Part shown: positions 1-5,063 of the stretch, one piece after another | Numbering within the stretch: position 1 is the first letter of the stretch | How the letters are laid out: each line of letters begins with the position of its first letter | Assembly: GCA_019322855.1 (NCBI GenBank) | Contig: JAHWIA010000048.1 | Span: forward strand, 1 to 6,543 | Direction: 5' to 3' | DNA: 6,543 nucleotides | Source: Candidatus Woesearchaeota archaeon | GTDB lineage: Archaea; Nanobdellota; Nanobdellia; Woesearchaeales; WJKV01 | The notes under the pieces: model-generated | Seen by the model: the letters and a program-made list of their open reading frames with translations, nothing else | What the model was told of the DNA's origin: nothing | The model's database searches: none | Program-made: the position numbers and the translations under genes

Positions 1-1
1 C

Positions 2-319
2 ATGGATGCGTTTAAAGAAGTTGAGAGAGCATTGACTTTTGAAGGAATAATACCCTTGGCTCCTGCAATCTATGGGAAAGCTGAAAATGTAGAATATTCA
101 GAGGAATTGGCAAAAAACCTGTTTGAACTGCATCAGGACAGGATAAGAATTTCTGATGGAATATTTGTCATAGACGTTGATGGATACATAGGAGATGCCA
201 CTAAAAAAGACATTGAATTGGCAGAAAAAGAAAACAAAACAATCAGATGTTATTCAAAAGAGAAAGATCATATAAAAGAGCTATTGGATAAATTGAATTC
301 TTCCTTCAAAAAAGTGTGA
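2..319 (+). CDS. Nucleoside 2-deoxyribosyltransferase-like protein (DUF4406-type), 5'-truncated by the window edge
   Basis: The visible 105 codons end at TGA 317-319. The sequence opens in frame, and the first visible Met is followed by DAFKEVERALTFEG, which in this family lies a few residues after the N-terminal beta strand. The true start is therefore probably left of the window and this Met is internal. Recognisable blocks are the helix plus GIIPLAPAIYG strand (about 14-25), ELHQDRIRISDGIFVIDVDG (43-61), and the family-typical GYIGDATKKDIELA (61-74) that shapes the nucleotide-binding pocket. Relatives usually have Glu where this protein has Asp70 (KKDIE versus KREIE). The family folds like nucleoside 2-deoxyribosyltransferases, but most members have no proven reaction, so the substrate is unknown. 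It converges on the next gene with only 14 nt between stop codons. The fold call is fairly sure; the function is open. Confidence 0.75.
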   Translation: MDAFKEVERALTFEGIIPLAPAIYGKAENVEYSEELAKNLFELHQDRIRISDGIFVIDVDGYIGDATKKDIELAEKENKTIRCYSKEKDHIKELLDKLNSSFKKV

Positions 320-333
320 TGTTGACTGATCAA

Positions 334-1149
334 TCAAGATCTCCTTCTCTCTTGTTCTCTCTGGAAGAATTTGTACATGTCTCGTGCTTCTGATGAGATG
401 TTCAGGTCATCTACTTCTGTCAGGTATTCGAACAAAACATTTATTGTGCAATGTCGTCTTGCAACAGCCTGCAAAGGAGGATATTTCCAGTCGTGTTCGT
501 CCATCAACAGGATTGAGATGTCATGCGCAGATGCTGCGCCCATCAACAGGCACGCTTGCTTGTTCCAATCTTCATCGCCTGGGAAATTAACAACAAGAAG
601 ATCATAATTAAATATGTTTGTAAATTCTCGATAAATATCAGTACAGAAATAGAATTTCCTATCAGGCCGGGCTTTTTCTGCTCTTTTTATGACACTGGTC
701 AATTCTGGTGTCACTGCTCCGCTGATTAATACTTTGTTTAATGGTAAGTATTCTCTGCTGCCTGCAGGATACTTGCCTCTTATTTTTTTATCGTTTTTAG
801 GAAGATCTGGCTTGCCCTTCAAAAAATCAATGGCTTCGTACATTTTTGTAAAATAAGAACCTGCGAACAGTTCAAGAAAGGGATGTTTATCACTGTCATC
901 AACAACTATCAGATGATTTCCGTGCGTAACAGCTGCACCCATCTCTACGAAACTCATCACACCTGGATGAAATGCAAGTGCAATCGGGCATTCCTCTGCC
1001 ATCTGGAGATTGTCGCACACTAATTTTGCAACAGAAGACTGCCTTTGATCCCTTGGATCTGCAAATGACCGTTCTGGAAGAGCTTCTATTATTTTATCTC
1101 TATGTCCGGTATACGATCCTATAAGATATATGCTGTTATTTTCAGCCAT
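334..1149 (-). CDS. Tandem-domain nucleoside 2-deoxyribosyltransferase-like protein, 271 aa
   Basis: Two similar halves are visible. The N-terminal half has the opening strand IYLIGSYTGHRDKII (7-21), FADPRD (29-34), ALAFHP (57-62) and SFVEMGAAVTHGNHLIVVDD (66-85), then a helix PFLELFAG...AIDFL (90-110). The C-terminal half repeats this order: KVLISGAV (139-146), KFYFCTD (165-171), LLVVNFPG (184-191), ACLLMGAASAHDISILLMDE (199-218), PPLQAVARR...FEYL (224-243). In nucleoside 2-deoxyribosyltransferases a Glu in the ExGxA-type segment is the nucleophile. Glu69 fits that role in the first half, but the second half has Leu202 there, so one half may be catalytic and the other structural or binding. 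The two halves are joined by a basic linker (111-138). The ATG at 1149 is supported by a TATA box 27 nt upstream (leaderless). Substrate is not identifiable. Confidence 0.8.
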   Translation of the reverse strand: MAENNSIYLIGSYTGHRDKIIEALPERSFADPRDQRQSSVAKLVCDNLQMAEECPIALAFHPGVMSFVEMGAAVTHGNHLIVVDDSDKHPFLELFAGSYFTKMYEAIDFLKGKPDLPKNDKKIRGKYPAGSREYLPLNKVLISGAVTPELTSVIKRAEKARPDRKFYFCTDIYREFTNIFNYDLLVVNFPGDEDWNKQACLLMGAASAHDISILLMDEHDWKYPPLQAVARRHCTINVLFEYLTEVDDLNISSEARDMYKFFQREQERRRS

Positions 1150-1170
1150 TTTTCTGCTTAACTAACAATG

Positions 1171-1182
1171 AAAATATAAACC
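1171..1182 (-). promoter_or_regulatory. TATA box for the tandem deoxyribosyltransferase-like gene
   Basis: On the minus strand this reads GGTTTATATTTT, centred about 27 nt upstream of the ATG at 1149. That spacing puts the transcription start at or next to the start codon, and there is no SD-like purine stretch just before the ATG, so a leaderless mRNA is likely. A second AT-rich TATA-like stretch (TTTATATAC, near 1194-1202) lies farther upstream and is less well placed. Confidence 0.6.
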
Positions 1183-1210
1183 TTTAGATTCAGTATATAA
1201 ATCAGAAGTA

Positions 1211-1633
1211 TTATTTTATTATTTTCACTTTCTTTCCTATCAAGCTTTCATCAAATTTCATAACGTTTGTCTCTAACACATACAATGCGTCTTCTTTTGG
1301 TGTGTAATGCGCGCACGGCTCTTCTGTGCAAGGAATTGCTTGAAGAACATCAACAACAACCAAATCAGAATCTATAAAAACCATGTCCAAGGGAATCAAA
1401 GTGTTTTTCATCCAGAAGCTGTGCTTTGCTTCCTTGTCCATTATGAACAGCATTCCGCACGTGTCGCACAAAGCTTTTCTATCCATTAGACCTTCGCTTC
1501 TTTCAAGAGGAGTGTCTGCGATCTCGACATCTATCTTCTGGCCGTCAATCTCTACATACTTTTCTGTTGTACAGCCTGTCAGGATTGCTGTTGTCAGTAT
1601 TATGGTTAATATGAGAATAGAGATCTGTTTCAT
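1211..1633 (-). CDS. DUF192-family secreted lipoprotein, 140 aa
   Basis: An N-terminal signal peptide (MKQISILILT and following hydrophobic residues, 1-20) ends in a lipobox-like ILTG-C21, predicting an extracytoplasmic, probably lipid-anchored protein. The rest matches the DUF192 family: TPLERSEGLMDRKAL (41-55), GMLFIMD (60-66), HSFWMKNTLIPLDMVFID (71-88) and a C-terminal ALYVLETN (116-123). The length is normal for one DUF192 domain. The family's biochemical role is not established. Besides the lipobox Cys there are two cysteine pairs, CDTC (56-59) and PCTEEPC (101-107), compatible with disulfides or metal binding. The ATG overlaps the prs stop as ATGA, so translation is probably coupled to prs; an AGGTG about 10 nt upstream, inside prs, may serve as SD. 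Why a PRPP synthase is coupled to an exported protein is unclear. Confidence 0.85.
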   Translation of the reverse strand: MKQISILILTIILTTAILTGCTTEKYVEIDGQKIDVEIADTPLERSEGLMDRKALCDTCGMLFIMDKEAKHSFWMKNTLIPLDMVFIDSDLVVVDVLQAIPCTEEPCAHYTPKEDALYVLETNVMKFDESLIGKKVKIIK

Positions 1634-2517
1634 TTCTTTAATGCACCTGCTATCAATGGAGCAATGTCTATCTTGCTAGTGCTGTTAACTATTGTATTTG
1701 TCGTAATCACTGTAGCTCCTGCTTTTCTTAGTTTAGATAATGCGCCTTCAACCAATAAACCATGCACACCTATGACTATAAATTTTTTAGCACCTAATCT
1801 CTTCATGCTTTTGATTGTCTCCAGGATTGTATGTCCAGTGCTTATTATATCATCAACAATCACGACGGATTTATTTTTCAAACTTATTTTTTTGTTCAAT
1901 TTAACACTGACTTTTCTCGCACTATATCTTGTCTTCTGCAATGTTGCAGATTCACAGCCGATCATGTCTGCTGTCTTTTCTGCCCATCTGTAGCTTTCCC
2001 AATCAGGACCTATAATGACAGCATTCTTTATTTTCTTCTTGATGTAATCTGCGATCAACGGATCTGCTGTCAATCTCTTAGATTTTATTGTGAAAACATC
2101 ATACATTGACTTCAACCTGTGAAGGTGAGGGTCTATTACAATTATCCTGTTCAGGCATAGGTTCATCAGGTGTGCGATAATTTTGATACTAACGCATTCA
2201 CCAGGATGAAACTCCTTGTCCTGCCTGAAGTATGGAAAATATGGGGCAGCGAGTGTGACTGATTTCGCACCCTGAGCCTCTGCAGATCTTGCAGCAAGAA
2301 ACACCTCTATCAACTGGTCATTTATTGACATCTTTGTCTTGTCGTTATTATAGAAGGATTGCACCAGAACAATATTCTTTCCCTTGACCTTGTCCATGAA
2401 CCGTATATTGAGTTCTCCGTCTGGAAATTTTACAACAGAAAGCTTAGAATATGGTTTCTTTAATCTGCGCGCTATGCTTTTTGCGATTGTTGTGCTGTTT
2501 GAGCATCCTACTATCAT
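1630..2517 (-). CDS. prs: Ribose-phosphate pyrophosphokinase (PRPP synthase), 295 aa
   Basis: Transfers the pyrophosphoryl group of ATP to ribose 5-phosphate, giving PRPP for purine, pyrimidine and other nucleotide synthesis in the cytoplasm. Diagnostic blocks in order: FPDGEL (31-36), PYFPYFRQDKEFHPGE (92-107) with the catalytic-loop and ATP-site residues, the metal/ATP site DPHLHR (129-134), GPDWES (170-175), the flexible loop around KTRYSARKV (195-203), and the PRPP-binding loop VVIVDDIISTGHT (218-230). His229 replaces the second Gly of the common STGGT form. Length and motif spacing suit archaeal enzymes. The frame stays open to 2754, but that extension would translate through the tRNA-Leu gene. 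ATG 2517 begins with the expected MIVGCSN strand and has GAGGT 4 nt upstream and a TATA box at suitable distance. First gene of a unit with the DUF192 lipoprotein (ATGA overlap). Confidence 0.95.
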   Translation of the reverse strand: MIVGCSNSTTIAKSIARRLKKPYSKLSVVKFPDGELNIRFMDKVKGKNIVLVQSFYNNDKTKMSINDQLIEVFLAARSAEAQGAKSVTLAAPYFPYFRQDKEFHPGECVSIKIIAHLMNLCLNRIIVIDPHLHRLKSMYDVFTIKSKRLTADPLIADYIKKKIKNAVIIGPDWESYRWAEKTADMIGCESATLQKTRYSARKVSVKLNKKISLKNKSVVIVDDIISTGHTILETIKSMKRLGAKKFIVIGVHGLLVEGALSKLRKAGATVITTNTIVNSTSKIDIAPLIAGALKK

Positions 2518-2521
2518 GTTG

Positions 2522-2559
2522 ACCTCTTTTTGTTTTATTTTGATTGCAAGGTATATAAA
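2522..2559 (-). promoter_or_regulatory. prs promoter (TATA box) and Shine-Dalgarno site
   Basis: On the minus strand TTTATATA (2559-2552) is centred about 39 nt upstream of the prs ATG, predicting transcription start near 2530. That leaves a short leader containing GAGGT (2526-2522), four nt before ATG 2517. So prs appears to be SD-led, unlike the leaderless genes nearby. The SD also decides the start codon against the longer open frame. Confidence 0.6.
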
Positions 2560-2577
2560 TATTGCGAAAGAAAGGTC

Positions 2578-2686
2578 GCCGGAGGCGGGAATTCCGCCCG
2601 CTGTTGGAGTTTCGAACCCGCGCTGGTGCGTGGGCACCAACCTGGACCTAAACCAGGCGCGTTCAGCCTGACTCTGCCACTCCGGC
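2578..2686 (-). tRNA. tRNA-Leu(UAG), class II, with a 20-nt intron in the T-loop
   Basis: Acceptor stem GCCGGAG/CTCCGGC pairs perfectly (2686-2680 with 2584-2578). The anticodon arm is CCTGG-TTTAGGT-CCAGG, giving anticodon TAG (reads CUN Leu codons). A long variable arm TGGTGC-CCAC-GCACCA marks a class II tRNA. The T-arm is contiguous only after removing an intron at 2591-2610, which restores GCGGG-TTCGAAT-CCCGC. A14, G15, G18-G19 and A21 of the D-loop can be placed. Oddities: the D-stem has an A12-C23 mismatch, and the discriminator (complement of 2577) is G rather than the A expected for archaeal tRNA-Leu. CCA is not encoded. Downstream the transcript enters a TTTCTTTC stretch that could aid termination. 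The type and anticodon are firm; full function depends on splicing. Confidence 0.9.
2591..2610 (-). other. tRNA intron between positions 59 and 60 (T-loop), bulge-helix-bulge
   Basis: Read on the minus strand, the T-stem 5' strand GCGGG runs into TTCG, which pairs with CGGA at the intron 3' end (4 bp, one U-G). Flanking this helix are 3-nt bulges AAA and ATT. Intron CTC/GGG closes the inner hairpin with a 7-nt loop. This is a complete outer helix-bulge-4 bp-bulge-inner helix substrate for the archaeal splicing endonuclease. Cutting after the second bulge nucleotide on each side removes 20 nt and leaves the textbook loop TTCGAAT. Introns at non-canonical tRNA positions are known in archaea, notably Thermoproteales. 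The intron carries its own copy of GCGGG, which could compete for the 3' T-stem strand. Confidence 0.85.
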
Positions 2687-2695
2687 ATGCATAAG

Positions 2696-2720
2696 TTTTT
2701 TATAGGAGTATCATTATAAC
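2696..2720 (-). promoter_or_regulatory. Possible promoter of tRNA-Leu
   Basis: Two TATA-like stretches precede the tRNA on the minus strand: GTTATAATG (2720-2712), centred about 30 nt from the tRNA 5' end, and TATAAAAAA (2704-2696), about 14 nt away. The first is at the better distance. The spacer between the truncated tRNA and this tRNA is otherwise AT-rich. Assignment is tentative because the whole region is AT-rich. Confidence 0.35.
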
Positions 2721-2721
2721 T

Positions 2722-2784
2722 AGTAATGCGTGGGCATACCAACCTGACCTTCAATCAGGTGCTTTGGCTGATTCAGCCACTCTT
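2722..2784 (-). pseudogene. Truncated leucine-type tRNA (D-arm, anticodon arm and part of the variable arm only)
   Basis: Minus-strand sequence beginning GAGTGGCTGAATCAGCC parallels tRNA-Leu next door. It has a 3-bp D-stem GCT/AGC, a perfect anticodon stem CCTGA/TCAGG with loop TTGAAGG, and the start of a long variable arm (TTGGTATG-CCCAC-GCAT). The shared TGCGTGGGCA...CCAACCTG segment is found at 2627-2644 and again at 2727-2746 with a 2-nt insertion. The predicted anticodon is GAA, one base from Leu CAA. No matching 3' acceptor strand and no T-arm follow; the next bases are AT-rich. G19 of the D-loop is replaced by C. The simplest reading is a decayed tandem copy of a tRNA-Leu. A 5' half of a split tRNA is possible but lacks the expected GC-rich joining sequence. 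Confidence 0.65.
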
Positions 2785-2850
2785 TTTATTTTTCTTTTCA
2801 AATTTTAATAATTTTTAGTGAAAAAATTTAGAAGAATTCTAAATGATAAA

Positions 2851-2858
2851 TTTAAATA
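2851..2858 (+). promoter_or_regulatory. TATA box of the IMPase-PHP-HIT operon
   Basis: TTTAAATA is centred 26-27 nt upstream of ATG 2881, so the transcript should begin at or within a few nt of that ATG. No SD-like sequence precedes it. This supports ATG 2881 as a leaderless start and argues against the GTG at 2818, which lies upstream of the TATA box. Confidence 0.65.
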
Positions 2859-2880
2859 CATCAACATAATTTGTATGTGC

Positions 2881-3636
2881 ATGTTAGAAACTGCAATATC
2901 TGCTGCAAAAGCAGGCGGAAAAGTATTGATGAAGCATTTCAGGAAAGAGCACAAGGTGCATTCAAAAGGTCCGAGGGACATTGTGACGAATGTTGACATT
3001 GAATCAGAGAATGCCATCATAAAAACCATCAAAAAGAAGTTCCCAAAGCACGGAATAATGGCAGAAGAAAAAGGAGCTATTGACAAAGACAGTGAATATA
3101 CTTGGATCATTGATCCGTTGGACGGAACGAACAATTATCAGAACGGAATTGAATTCTTTAATGTTGCAGTCGCAGTTGCAAAAAACAAAGAATTGATCAT
3201 AGGTGTTGTATATGATCCTGTAAAAGACGAGATGTTTGTTGCTGAAAAAGGAAAGGGTGCAACATTGAATGGAAAAGAGATTAAAGTGAATCAGAAGGTT
3301 GCATTGAATCATTGCATCTTATCTACAAATCCTGGCTCAACATTGAACAAGTACAAATCTGTTTACTACAGAAAGTTCTCGCACAAATTGAGGGCAGTAC
3401 GAATAATGGGCTCCAAAGAGCTTGAATTAGCATATGTTGCGTGCGGAAGACTGGATATTTACTATAATACCTCCACTTATCTGTGGGATGTGGCAGCAGC
3501 GATAGTCATCATCAGAGAGGCAGGCGGTGTGGTGAAGAAATTTGACGGCACAGAATGGACAATAGATGACAATGAATTTATAGCATTAGGAAGGCCGCTT
3601 TTACCGGAGATTTTAAAAATAGTCGAAAGAAAATAG
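2881..3636 (+). CDS. Inositol-monophosphatase-family phosphatase (archaeal IMPase/FBPase type), 251 aa
   Basis: Mg-dependent, Li-sensitive phosphatase family that removes phosphate from inositol phosphates, fructose 1,6-bisphosphate or, in the CysQ branch, 3'-phosphoadenosine 5'-phosphate. Signatures: DIVTNVDIESE (33-43), MAEEKG with metal-ligand Glu (60-65), the metal-binding WIIDPLDGTNNY (75-86; Asp78, Asp81), and WDVAAAIVIIREAGG (202-216) with catalytic-site Asp203. All expected metal ligands are present and the length is normal for the archaeal bifunctional IMPase/FBPase group. The start at MLETAISAAKAGGKVL matches the usual first helix and is placed by the TATA box; the upstream GTG would add 21 residues of poor family fit. 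First gene of a rightward operon; the PHP gene starts 8 nt after its stop. The exact substrate cannot be told from sequence. Confidence 0.9.
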   Translation: MLETAISAAKAGGKVLMKHFRKEHKVHSKGPRDIVTNVDIESENAIIKTIKKKFPKHGIMAEEKGAIDKDSEYTWIIDPLDGTNNYQNGIEFFNVAVAVAKNKELIIGVVYDPVKDEMFVAEKGKGATLNGKEIKVNQKVALNHCILSTNPGSTLNKYKSVYYRKFSHKLRAVRIMGSKELELAYVACGRLDIYYNTSTYLWDVAAAIVIIREAGGVVKKFDGTEWTIDDNEFIALGRPLLPEILKIVERK

Positions 3637-3643
3637 TGATAAA

Positions 3644-4561
3644 ATGATTGGGAAGAGGGTGTTTTTTGGAAGGCCTAAGCTTAAGCAGTTAGTCAGCGGA
3701 GGCTATCGTCCGGTTGACATGCACTTTCATACAAGATACAGTGACGGCATCAACAGTGTGAAAGGAGTTCTTAAGCATTGCAAGAAAAAGAATATCGGTG
3801 TCGCGATAACAGACCATAATGAAATAAGAGGAAGCCTGCAGGCGGTCAAGCAGAAAGAAGTCATGGTGATCCCTGCGACAGAATTGAGTGTGCTGGAAGG
3901 TTTTCATGTATTGTTCTATTTTTATGATCACAAAGAGATGAAAGAATTCTATGACAAGTATGTAAAAAACTTCAAACCAAAACAGCCATTGGGAAGATTG
4001 CCAGTAAGCCTGGCAAAATACATGGAGCTTGCTAAAGATTACAATTGTGTATATTCTATTGCACATCCGAGCGACAAGTGGTTCCTTAACTTTGCAAGAG
4101 TCCTGACGAACAAGCAATTGTTCATGCGTCTTGATAAGTATATTGATAAGCTGCAGGCTGTTGAAGTTGTTTGCGGACAGTCTGGAAGATGGAGCAATTT
4201 TCAGGCAACAGTTTTTGCAACCACATTGAACACGATGATCACTGCAGGAAGCGACGGCCACAGCATAACTCCTTTGGGAAAGGTCGTGAGCTGTGCATAT
4301 GCAGATAATGTCGGAGACTTCCTTGATTCTGTACGGAACAAACAGAATATTGTAGTAGGTCTTCCTATCACATTGCCAAGAAAGATTGCAGTCAATGTCG
4401 CACCGTTCACCCAGTACATGAGATATTGGGATGATGCCCTAAGGCCGAGGAACTGGGCAAAGTTCGCATATTGGCTCGGAAAAACAGTTGGTATTTTTGA
4501 AGACGAAAAAGTTGAGATTGATCCTACAACTAATGAGAAGGTGGTAAAACATGACAGGTGA
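3644..4561 (+). CDS. PHP-domain phosphoesterase, 305 aa
   Basis: The polymerase-and-histidinol-phosphatase fold binds a trinuclear metal site and hydrolyses phosphate esters. The metal ligands are all visible: DMHFHTRYSDG (25-35; His27, His29, Asp34), ITDHNE (55-60; Asp57-His58), PATELS (77-82; Glu80), FHVLFYF (87-93; His88), IAHPSD (139-144; His141) and GSDGHS (202-207; Asp204, His206). Related PHP enzymes include histidinol phosphatase and the YciV/RnaAM-type 3',5'-bisphosphate phosphatase and exoribonuclease; the substrate here is unknown. The last 60 residues form an aromatic- and basic-rich tail (MRYWDDALRPRNWAKFAYWLG, split about 259-279) outside the core. GTGAT 4 nt before ATG 3644 resembles the archaeal SD (GGTGAT). 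The 3' end overlaps the HIT gene by 11 nt, implying coupled translation. Confidence 0.88.
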   Translation: MIGKRVFFGRPKLKQLVSGGYRPVDMHFHTRYSDGINSVKGVLKHCKKKNIGVAITDHNEIRGSLQAVKQKEVMVIPATELSVLEGFHVLFYFYDHKEMKEFYDKYVKNFKPKQPLGRLPVSLAKYMELAKDYNCVYSIAHPSDKWFLNFARVLTNKQLFMRLDKYIDKLQAVEVVCGQSGRWSNFQATVFATTLNTMITAGSDGHSITPLGKVVSCAYADNVGDFLDSVRNKQNIVVGLPITLPRKIAVNVAPFTQYMRYWDDALRPRNWAKFAYWLGKTVGIFEDEKVEIDPTTNEKVVKHDR

Positions 4562-4946
4562 TTGTGTATTTTGTAAGATTGTGAAAGGCGAGATAAAATC
4601 AGACTTTATCTATGAGAACCATGACTTTGTTGCGTTCATGGACATCAATCCAGTGACAAAAGGACATTGTCTTGTGATTCCTAAAAAACATTACAGATTC
4701 TTTGTTGACATGCCTGAGCAAGAGTTTGCAGACGCAAACAAAGTTGTGCACAAACTTTCAAAATCTTTGCTCAAAGCTACAGATGCTGATTTCATAACAG
4801 TAGGAATAGAAGGCATGGATGTGCATCATGTGCACATACATCTCATCCCGCGGAAGATGGGGGACAAAGTAGTATCATATAATAGGACAAAATATGATGA
4901 CGGTGAGATGGATGATTATGCAGAAAAAATAAAAAGCTTTTTATAA
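4551..4946 (+). CDS. HIT-family nucleotide hydrolase/transferase-like protein, 131 aa
   Basis: Histidine-triad proteins act on nucleoside phosphoramidates or dinucleoside polyphosphates through a His-AMP intermediate. The triad is HVHIHLIP (93-100; His93, His95, His97), with His95 the expected nucleophile. CVFCKIV (5-11), with DFIYEN (18-23), VAFMDINPVTKGHCLVIPKKH (split over 27-47) and the triad, gives the standard single-domain HIT layout; Cys5/Cys8 suggest the zinc-binding subgroup. Asp90 stands where many HIT proteins have the AGQ-motif Gln. GGTGG about 6 nt before ATG 4551 serves as SD inside the PHP gene, with which it overlaps by 11 nt. Last gene of the IMPase-PHP-HIT operon; its final codons double as the TATA box of the next tRNA gene. 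Confidence 0.9.
   Translation: MTGDCVFCKIVKGEIKSDFIYENHDFVAFMDINPVTKGHCLVIPKKHYRFFVDMPEQEFADANKVVHKLSKSLLKATDADFITVGIEGMDVHHVHIHLIPRKMGDKVVSYNRTKYDDGEMDDYAEKIKSFL
4938..4946 (+). promoter_or_regulatory. TATA box of tRNA(CAU), embedded in the HIT gene 3' end
   Basis: TTTTTATAA is centred about 29 nt upstream of the tRNA 5' end at 4971, the normal spacing for an archaeal tRNA promoter. It consists of the last two codons and stop of the HIT gene. The T-rich stretch 4951-4957 just downstream could also end the operon transcript. Confidence 0.6.
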
Positions 4947-4970
4947 GGTTTATTTTTCTGGTTCTAATAC

Positions 4971-5044
4971 GCCGCCATAGCTCAGTCTGGTAGAGTGCCA
5001 CGCTCATGACGTGGTGGTCCCGAGTTCAAATCTCGGTGGCGGCA
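4971..5044 (+). tRNA. tRNA with anticodon CAU, probably elongator tRNA-Met
   Basis: Full class I cloverleaf: acceptor GCCGCCA/TGGCGGC, D-arm GCTC...GAGT, anticodon arm CCACG-CTCATGA-CGTGG, 5-nt variable loop TGGTC, T-arm CCGAG-TTCAAAT-CTCGG, discriminator A73. No intron and no encoded CCA. The anticodon CAT fits elongator Met, initiator Met or Ile2 (lysine- or agmatidine-modified). The archaeal initiator has an AGCGGG-type acceptor and three G-C pairs at the base of the anticodon stem, not seen here, so initiator is unlikely. Met versus Ile2 is not settled by eye. Position 37 is G, unusual for a tRNA reading A-starting codons, where t6A37 is normal. A TATA box lies 29 nt upstream; the PEBP gene starts 19 nt downstream. 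Confidence 0.93.
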
Positions 5045-5049
5045 TTTTT

Positions 5050-5058
5050 GAGGGGGTG
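5050..5058 (+). promoter_or_regulatory. Strong Shine-Dalgarno site of the PEBP gene
   Basis: GAGGGGGTG ends 5 nt before ATG 5064 and is the best SD in the window. It lies between the tRNA 3' end (5044) and the ATG, where no separate promoter fits, so the PEBP mRNA probably has the tRNA as its 5' part, or comes from a promoter inside or upstream of the tRNA. Confidence 0.65.
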
Positions 5059-5063
5059 TTAAA

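Noticed and set aside
314..333. TGATG...CTGA near the convergent stops as a box C/D sRNA, or the TTGA/TCAA repeat as a terminator hairpin
   Set aside because: Box spacing is far too short for a C/D guide RNA, and the inverted repeat is too weak and has no T tract on both sides.
371..729. Plus-strand open frames opposite the tandem deoxyribosyltransferase-like gene
   Set aside because: No family resemblance and no promoter or SD; they mirror a strong minus-strand coding region.
2584..2601. GCGGG-CGGAATT-CCCGC hairpin as an ordinary T-arm or a terminator stem
   Set aside because: As a T-arm it has a non-consensus loop (no TTC), and it is inside the tRNA gene; the intron model gives a perfect TTCGAAT loop.
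2518..2754. N-terminal extension of the prs reading frame by 79 codons
   Set aside because: It would translate antisense-free straight through the tRNA-Leu gene and intergenic promoters, has no prs homology, and the TATA box plus GAGGT point to ATG 2517.
2818..2880. GTG start giving a longer IMPase
   Set aside because: It lies upstream of the TATA box at 2851-2858 and adds residues not typical of the family; ATG 2881 is at leaderless distance.
3689..4419. Minus-strand open frames opposite the PHP gene
   Set aside because: Low-complexity, Cys/Phe-rich translations typical of antisense frames; the plus strand has intact PHP metal ligands.
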